Shown: positions 57,745 through 64,000 of the stretch, one piece after another | Layout: each line of letters begins with the position of its first letter | How positions within the stretch are numbered: position 1 is the stretch's first letter | Assembly (NCBI GenBank): GCA_963932465.1 | Contig: OZ010788.1 | Location: 197,472,559 to 197,536,558 of the forward strand | Origin: Maratus speciosus | Taxonomy: Eukaryota; Arthropoda; Arachnida; Araneae; Salticidae | Length of the DNA: 64,000 nucleotides | Direction: 5' to 3' | Notes under the pieces: model-generated | Told to the model about the DNA's origin: nothing | Database searches by the model: none | Seen by the model: the letters and a program-made list of their open reading frames with translations, nothing else | Made by a program: the position numbers and the translations under genes

Positions 57745-58781
57745 CAGTCGTGGAAAACAAAAAGTAATGCAATAAATTATCGTAGAAGAAAGTTACTGGT
57801 ACCACACGATTGGTAATAAAGTTTACTTTTAAATGATGTAATATAAAATTTGCTTAGGCTACATATTAAAACGAACCATAACTTAGTTTTTTCAATAGCA
57901 GTACATAATTCTGACAGCATAAATGAACTCTACATCCTTCAGTTAGCCTAAAAACAAATTTTTATGTAATTTGTATGATAAGTTTCCAAGAAATTATTTA
58001 ATTTAAAACGAGTGTATTTTAGGGGCTGTATCTCAAATGAAGTTCGGTACTCGGTTGTTGGCCGAGAGAGCCCCTTCTTGATCAAGGCATCTTAAGCGCC
58101 ACTCAAGCAGTCATTGTGGACTGCTAGATTACAGGATAGCATAAAGATATTTCAAAATATCTAGTCACTTCTATCATAGACGGCCCCTTAAACCATCATT
58201 TTGCTGTTTTCTAAGCATAATTTGAAAACTACTTGGAAGAAAAATGGGAAATTTTGGATTTTCATAAAGCAGGACTTAATAAATCTAAATCCATCAAAAA
58301 AATTGTAGGTTGTAATTCATAATTTTTTCGAATATTAATTTCATAATTCATATCATAAAATTATAAAAATTACAAATTCAACATTTGGGTATTTTAGTAT
58401 TATTGCTACACAAAAAATTAGCACATTAGGAGTATAATTTCAGGAGATATTAATAAAATATGGAAATGTAATTTAACATTAGAAGTACTAAATTTTGAAT
58501 GTTTATAATTCAAAAACTTATCATTCATATGACTTGAAATTTGGTGTCTAGGCATAGTTTGAACCGAAGATTTGAAATATTTTGTTAAAATTGGGTATTG
58601 CCATTGAAAAAAAATGAAGTTTGGGTTCGTTTTAATATGCAGATGGCCCCCTAAGCAAATTTTATATACATCATTTAAAAGTAGACTTTATTTCCAATCG
58701 TTCGGTACCAGTAACTTTCTTCTACGGTAATTTGTTAAGGAGTTAGTAGGGGGGTGTTCACTTTTTTTTTCTCCACGACTG
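57745..58781. mobile_element. TA-flanked palindromic element, 1037 bp
   Basis: The ends are CAGTCGTGGAAAACAAAAAG and CTCCACGACTG, with TA at 57743-57744 and 58782-58783. Arms of about 150-170 bp are inverted (TCGTAGAAGAAAGTTACTGG, GCTTAGG...TTTTAATATG). CAGTCGTGG ends are Tc1/mariner-type. The interior has no transposase frame. Confidence 0.8.
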
Positions 58782-59089
58782 TACCTCTAAAATTGAGCCC
58801 TAAATAAGCACTGGCGAAAGGGAGAAAAAGTCGACTGAGAAATCCCTTTTTGAAAAAAAAAAAAAAATTCAAAAGTTAAGGATCATATTTTTTGTAACTG
58901 ATTGAGGCGTTTGAGACGTGAAAGTATGAAGTATAAGAACATGTCGTCCGTCTTTCCATATTTTAAACGGCACGGCTGATGAACATTAAAACAAAACGAA
59001 AAAAAAAAATGTATTTAGTTCTTTCTTCCTTTCCACTCGAAAAATAGGTTCTGGTGATGCACGACCGCACCTCCGCCAATTTTTTAAAA

Positions 59090-59289
59090 AAGATCTCTTT
59101 TTTGATGAGTTTTTAATTAATATCTTGGCCAATTATCAAAAAATTAAAAATGTGAGCCTCAGGGGCATCCATCCCTGCATTGAACTATTCTCATATAAAT
59201 TTTCAGACCTCTGCGGGCAGTAGATTTTCTAGTCATAGGCAATAAACACACACAAACAGCGATGTTGTCTTTATTATTAGATATATAGA
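59090..59289 (-). mobile_element. Helitron-like 5' end
   Basis: On the minus strand, after A at 59290, the sequence begins TCTATATATCTAATAATAAAG and continues with GTTTGTGTGTGTTTATTGCC. A-to-TC starts with TCTATATATAT-AAAG text are typical Helitron 5' termini. The 3' end was not located. Confidence 0.5.
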
Positions 59290-59306
59290 TATTTATGATA
59301 TATGTA

Positions 59307-59650
59307 TAGTAAAACCTGTCTATGGCATAATCCTAATCCTGTCATAAATGGAAACTTTTCATACTACAGAAGGAAAGATTGCCGTACAATTTTACTTAAT
59401 TAGCCAGAAACCTATCTTAAACGGAATATTGTTTCGGTCGCTTACGATTGCTTTTACAAAGGTTTTACTGTATGTATACAAGGTTAACATGTGTAAACGG
59501 AACATGTCTATAATGAAATCTTGTCTAATGGCAAACATTTCATGATCCCATCAAAAGGAACGCTTTGAATTTTTACCTGCTAATGTAGGCAAAAACCTGC
59601 ATAAAAGGGAAACTTTCAGCAGTTATTTGTCGTTTTGCAGGTTTTACTAT
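59307..59650. mobile_element. MITE with ATAGTAAAACCTG ends, 344 bp
   Basis: The left end ATAGTAAAACCTGTC and right end GCAGGTTTTACTAT are inverted. Internal AAACCT(A/G) and GGAAAC(T/A)TT blocks repeat. It is probably of the Tc1/mariner class, but the target duplication is ambiguous because the ends begin with TA. Confidence 0.6.
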
Positions 59651-59774
59651 TTTTGTACTCATTACTTAGTAAATTAATTCCCTGTCGCAGGGAATGTAGA
59701 CCCCTCCCCTCTTGTCTCCGCCACTGGCTGAGCCCCTCCAATAATTTTGAAAACTCTACGCCTATGATTTCATA

Positions 59775-60180
59775 CGAAATCTACCTAAAAGACGCTCGCG
59801 CTCCAAGCGACTCTCCTGGAGCCATAGGAATACATGGAGACGCCCGGAATCTGAAGCGTCTTTGACCCCTCGTGTAGTAACACCATAAGAAACAGCGGTG
59901 TAGTCGTACAAAAAAAGCAATTTAACAAATTACAACGACCATTTGGAAAATGATTTTTTTAAAGACTAAAATTTAAGACATAAAAAATCGCACGGAGTTG
60001 ATCATACATTACGTACGCCATGGATTAAACATTAATAGTGTTATTACACGTAAAAATTGCAAGCGACAAAAATCGCCTGCGACTCGTATGTATTATCCAC
60101 CTGAAACTGACGTATTATCCAAGCATTTCATTGGCTGTTCGGGAAAAGGCTTTTCCATCGTGAAATCTAACGACCAATTT
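59775..60180 (-). repeat. Remainder of the hairpin tail and an AAGACGC repeat
   Basis: CGAAATCTACCTA completes the hairpin begun at 54968. It is followed by a GC-richer block with AAAGACGCTCGCGCTCC and GAAGCGTCTTTGA as inverted ends (about 59788-59862), then CCAAGCATTTCATTGGCTGTTC (60118). The block is an inverted relative of 52112-52500. Confidence 0.55.
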
Positions 60181-60751
60181 TAAATGAAATTTCATTCTTA
60201 AACTTCTAAGCATCCCACAATATTACTTTTTATATCGTCGTATAGAGAAAAAAAAATATACTTTTAAATGCAGTTTGTTTGAAAGCTGTATCTCAATTTG
60301 TTTCTGAGTTATTATTTATTTTTTTTTTTTTTTTGTAGTTTTTATTATTTTTTTATCATAGTGGCAACAGAAGCACCCATCTCTGTTGAAAGTAAAGAGA
60401 AATACAGATTATTGTATAGACCAATCAGAAAACGAATAAAATGCGGATTAAACCAATAAAAAGCTTCAGATATGCTTTTGATTTCCTACCCTGACGAGAA
60501 CAATAACCATTTTTCCAAATTGTTAAAAAACAGAAGATATATGCTCTAAGTAGAGAGTATATGCTCAAGGCCCCTAGAGCGTATATACTATAGCTTTTAT
60601 GAGAAACAGAGAGTATACGGTGTTCCTTAAGAAAATCCAGACGGTATATGGCGTATATCCCCATACACCCTTCAGTATATCCCTGGTAAGAAATAATAAT
60701 TAGTTTGCATTTTTATGATTACAGTTACATGTATTTTGATTTTTTTTTTTT
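60181..60751. other. AT-rich DNA with a GTATA-repeat block
   Basis: Segment 60540-60680 repeats AGAG(T/C)(A/G)TATA(T/C) and CGGTATATGGCGTATATCC-like text. No gene is supported. Confidence 0.5.
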
Positions 60752-60970
60752 TCAAAGCAAAAACATATTTGGCAAATGTATACATTAGTTATCCGACAAA
60801 TAATTTTTATTATCTAATACTAATCTTTCAAAGCAAAAACATATTACGCAAATGTATACATTAGTTATCCGATAAATAATTTTCATTGTCTATACTAATC
60901 TTTCAAAGCAAAAACATGTTAATCAAATGTATACATTAGTTATCCGCTAAATAATTTTCATTTTCTATAG
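60752..60970 (+). repeat. Three tandem 75-bp units
   Basis: TCAAAGCAAAAACAT recurs at 60752, 60828 and 60903, each followed by CAAATGTATACATTAGTTATC. This block leads directly into the Helitron-like start at about 60965. Confidence 0.85.
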
Positions 60971-62758
60971 TAATCTTATAAAGGAGTAAAGTTTGTTTAT
61001 TTATTTGTACGAGGTAATCTCTGGAATATCGAACCAATTGCAAAAGTAATGGTATCAAAATGATGGTGTTAGTCCCTGTTCCAAAATAGACTATATCTTA
61101 TGTCAATACCACTAACCCAAACGGGGTACAAGAACAAAAAAAGTTCTAAAAATGCGATTTTTGTGCTACTGAAAGACCTAGAAACATGAAATTCGGTATG
61201 GTAGTTACTTTTAAGATATAAATGATCTCTACGAATATTTCTTAAAAAATTCGAAATTTAAAAGAGGTGAAAATGCGCGAAAAGCGTTCTAAAAAACGTT
61301 CTAAATGGCGATTTCTACGCAATCTCAGAAAGTACCAAAACAATTTAAAAAATAGTGGTGTCAAAATGATGGAGACCTTGCTGCTTGCTCCAACATACGC
61401 TATATTTTATGTAGGTGCGACTACCCCAAATGGGGTGCAGGAGCAAAAAAGTTCTAAAAATGCGATTTTTGTATTACTGAAGATGAAATTTGGCATGGTA
61501 GTTACTTATTAGATATAAATGATCTCTAAGAACATTTCTTTAAAAATTCGAAACTTAAAAATAGTGATAATGCGCGAAAAGGGTTCTAAAAAACGTTCTA
61601 AATGGCGATTTCTACGCAATCTTAGTGAGTATCAAACCGATTTCAAAAGTAATGGTTGGAAATTGATAGTGACTGACATAGACTCTATTGTATATCGATG
61701 TCACTACCACCTGGGGGTTGCAGGAGCAAAAAACGTTCGAAATTGCAATTTTGGTGTTACTGAAGGGCCTAGAAACATGAAATTTGGCATGGTAGTTATT
61801 TATTAGAAATAAACGACCTCTAAGAACATTTCTTAAAAAATTCGAAATTTAAAAGGGGTGATAGAGCGAGAAAAGCCTTCTAAAAAACACTCTAAATGGA
61901 GATTCCTACGCAATCTCAGGAAGTATCATACCTATTTCAAAAGTAATGGTTGGAAATTAGTGGTAACAGTCCCTGCTCTAACATAGGCTATATTTTATGT
62001 TGTTGCAACCACCTGGGGATTTCAGGAGCAAAAAATGTTCTTAATTGCGTTTTTCGTGATATTGAGGGGTCTAACATTTTGAAATTTGGCATGGTAATTA
62101 CAAGATGAAAAATGCTTTCAAAAAACAGTCCAAAGAAAATTTAAAAATTAAAAGGATGAAGTGAGCAAAAGGCGTTCTAAAAGCGTCCTAAATTACGATT
62201 TTTATGCAATCCGATGACAAGTAACAAATCGATTTCAAAAATAATCGTTGCAAGTGATAAAACCTGCTCAAACATAAGCTATATTTTATGTCGGTGCCAC
62301 TACCACCAGAGGATTGCCGAAGTAAAAAACTTTCTAATTTGCTATTTCTGTGATACTCAAGAGGCTAGAATCTTTAAACATGGCATGGCAGTTACTCATA
62401 AAATATAAATGGTCTCAAAAGAACAGTAAAAAATAAAGGAACAACAAACGTTCTAAAAAAGCCTTTAAAAACTTTCTAAATTACGTTTTCTATGGAATAT
62501 TAAGAAATACCAAACTGATTTCAAAATTAATGTTGGCAAATTAATGATGACAGTCTCTGTTTCAACATAGGCATTTTATGTTAGTGCCTCTACCACAAGA
62601 GAGGTGGTAGACCGTTAGACAAGAAGCTTGGAATTTGACATGATGATTAATTTTAAGATGTAAATGCGTATTAAGAACGGTTTCTAAAAAATTCAAAACT
62701 TCAAATGAATACTGAAGTGAGCATAAATGCTTCAAAATATTTTCTAAATTATCATTTA
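60965..62758 (+). repeat. Minisatellite array with 298-bp units and Helitron-like start
   Basis: The start TCTATAGTAATCTTATAAAGG plus GTTTGTTTATTTATTTGTACGAGG (read in pieces) matches the usual look of Helitron 5' regions. About six diverging units follow, marked by CGATTTCTACGCAATCT at 61308 and 61606 and a variant at 61899, and by AGGAGCAAAAAA(A/C) and GAAATTTGGCATGGTAGTTA. Some units have short open frames, but these decay along the array and are not coding. Confidence 0.75.
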
Positions 62759-63015
62759 CTAGCAAACACCGCGGCTTTGCTCGCGTAATAGTTGAAATAT
62801 TCCAAGTGATATTTGCTTGATTATTTTTTATTAGAAGAACACTTTTTGGAATAATTCAAACATTACAAATTAAGCCACAGTTTGACTAAACTTCATTATA
62901 AAAGTGCAATAGATAGAAATGAGATTTTAATTAATAAGAAGAACTAAAACTAATTCCAAATAAATGATAATTTAGAAAGTATTTTGAGACTTTAATGCTT
63001 ATTTCATATTTCATA
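62759..63015 (-). mobile_element. Helitron-like 3' end at the array's axis
   Basis: On the minus strand a GC-rich segment with CGCGAGCAAAGCCGCGG precedes CTAG (62762-62759), and the next base is T. The segment to 63015 is AT-rich and separates the direct array from its inverted counterpart. Confidence 0.5.
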
Positions 63016-64000
63016 CACTTATTTCAGTATTCATTTGAAGTTGTGAATTTTTTGAAACCATCTTAACACATTTGCATCTTAAAATTAACCATCCTGTCAA
63101 ATTCCAAGCTTCTTGTCTAACAGTCTATCATCTCTCTGGTGTTAGTGGCACCAACATAAAATGCCGAAACAGAGTTGAAATAGAATGCCTCGAAAAATGT
63201 TGAAACAGAGACTCTGTCACTATTAATTTGCCAACATTAACCTTGAAATCGGTTGGTATTTCTAATATTCTATAGAAAACGAAATTTAGATGTTTTTAAA
63301 GGCTTGTTGTTCTTGCCAACCAGGTGGTAGTGACACCGGCCACGGCCAAACTCGATCGACCGGCATGAAATATAGCCCGTATAGGATCGGGGACTATCAC
63401 TCTTGATACGCAAACCAATAACTTCTGTAATCGGTTTATTATTTCCTGAGATTCCATAGAAATTGTAATTTAGGACTCTTTTAGAATGCTTTTCGCTCCT
63501 TCCCTTCGCTTCACCCCTTTTTTATTTCGAATTTATTTTCGACTGTTCTTAGAGGACATTTATATTTTATAATTGACTACCGTGCTATATTTAAAGTTTC
63601 TAGCCTCTTTCGTACCGCAGAAATCTCAATTTAGAAAGTTTTTTGCTCCTGCAACCCTCTAGGGGTTGTGGCACCGACATAAAATATAGCTTATGTTTGA
63701 ACAGGTTCTATCACCATCAATTTTCAACCATTATATTTGAAATCGGTTTCGTATTTCATACGATTGTGTAAAAATCGTAATTTAGAACACTTATAGAACG
63801 CTTTTCGCTCACTTCATCCTTTTAAATTAGGAATATTCTTTCGACAATTCTTGGAAAGCATTTGCATCTTTGAAGTAATTACCATTCCAAATTTAAAATG
63901 TTAGACCCCCTCTTTAACACAGAAAACGCAATTTAGAATATTTTTTGCTCCTGTGCTCCCAGGTGGTAGTGACAACAACGTAAAATATAAGCTATGTTGG
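63016..64000 (-). repeat. Inverted part of the minisatellite array, cut by window end
   Basis: Units are the reverse of those at 60965-62758: TATTCATTTGAAG (63032) mirrors CTTCAAATGAATA (62699), and TTTTTTGCTCCTG, TAGAACGCTTTTCGCTC and ACCAGGTGGTAGTGAC are inverted unit landmarks. At least three units lie inside the window, and the repeat continues past 64000. Confidence 0.75.

Larger units (their letters stand above)
54983..59766. mobile_element. hAT-type element, 4.8 kb, non-coding composite
   Basis: A perfect 8-bp duplication ATTTCATA lies at 54975-54982 and 59767-59774. Both ends read inward CATAGGCGTAGAGTT and then share CCCCTCCAATA. hAT elements make such duplications. The interior is filled with other repeats: a GC-rich block (55980-56188), a Helitron-like copy (56680-57267), a palindrome (57745-58781), a Helitron 5' end (59090-59289) and a MITE (59307-59650). 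A 62-codon frame at 55420-55608 and others show no transposase motif, so it is non-autonomous. Confidence 0.8.

Noticed and set aside
61267..61806. Repeated Lys/Arg-rich frames in the minisatellite
   Set aside because: They are open in only two or three units, absent in the rest, and follow the 298-bp period of the array.

Overview
The window looks like repeat-dominated, very AT-rich intergenic DNA from an animal genome, most likely an arthropod. A chelicerate such as a spider is my guess from the style of the repeats, not a demonstrated fact. I see no host protein-coding gene with convincing exons, no rRNA and no intact tRNA gene. Long T/A tracts, TA microsatellites, foldback elements, hAT, piggyBac and Tc1/mariner-type MITEs, Helitron-like ends and tandem minisatellites account for most of the structure.

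The dominant feature is one complete 14-kb Ty3/gypsy-type LTR retrotransposon on the minus strand (28631-42644). It has unusually long LTRs (2851 and 3099 bp) that are almost identical, TGTTG...CAACA ends and a 4-bp AATT target duplication. Its gag (39316-38078) is followed by a protease/RT frame in the -1 phase, joined at a UUUAAAC slippery heptamer directly before the gag stop. The RT-RNase H-integrase frame (to 33322) is separated from it by a disabling frameshift inside RT. It sits inside a tandem satellite of about 320 bp that resumes in phase on the other side (28341-28630 and 42649-44150).

Left flank (1-28340): a 2.1-kb foldback (1656-3748); a 690-bp inverted repeat pair (4198-4886 and 6497-7183); a diverged tandem module array (8640-9600); a 673-bp palindrome (10469-11141); a palindromic MITE with a microsatellite core (12436-12605); a 2.9-kb hAT element carrying a Helitron-like insert (12974-15883); a MITE family with 8-bp duplications (16.2-17.5 kb); a 2.2-kb TA-flanked element with nested inserts (17117-19313); a 1.6-kb hAT element with a nested element (20993-22632); three adjoining large palindromes (22807-25572); and a Tigger/pogo-like element with a broken transposase C-terminus (25706-26494).

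Right flank (44151-64000): AT-rich filler; a Penelope-like GIY-YIG endonuclease fragment (45876-46433); a small duplicated LTR-like unit with an internal poly(A) (46639-47107); a piggyBac-type MITE; more MITE copies in two related parent repeats that supply empty-site evidence (48.5-51.3 kb); a HINE/DINE-1-like element with tandem array, GATA microsatellite and hairpin tail (52786-54982) split by a 4.8-kb hAT element (54983-59766); and an inverted minisatellite array with Helitron-like ends that runs off the window (60752-64000).

The genes do not form a host pathway. The only coordinated coding set is the gag-pro-pol of the retrotransposon, and it is not intact.
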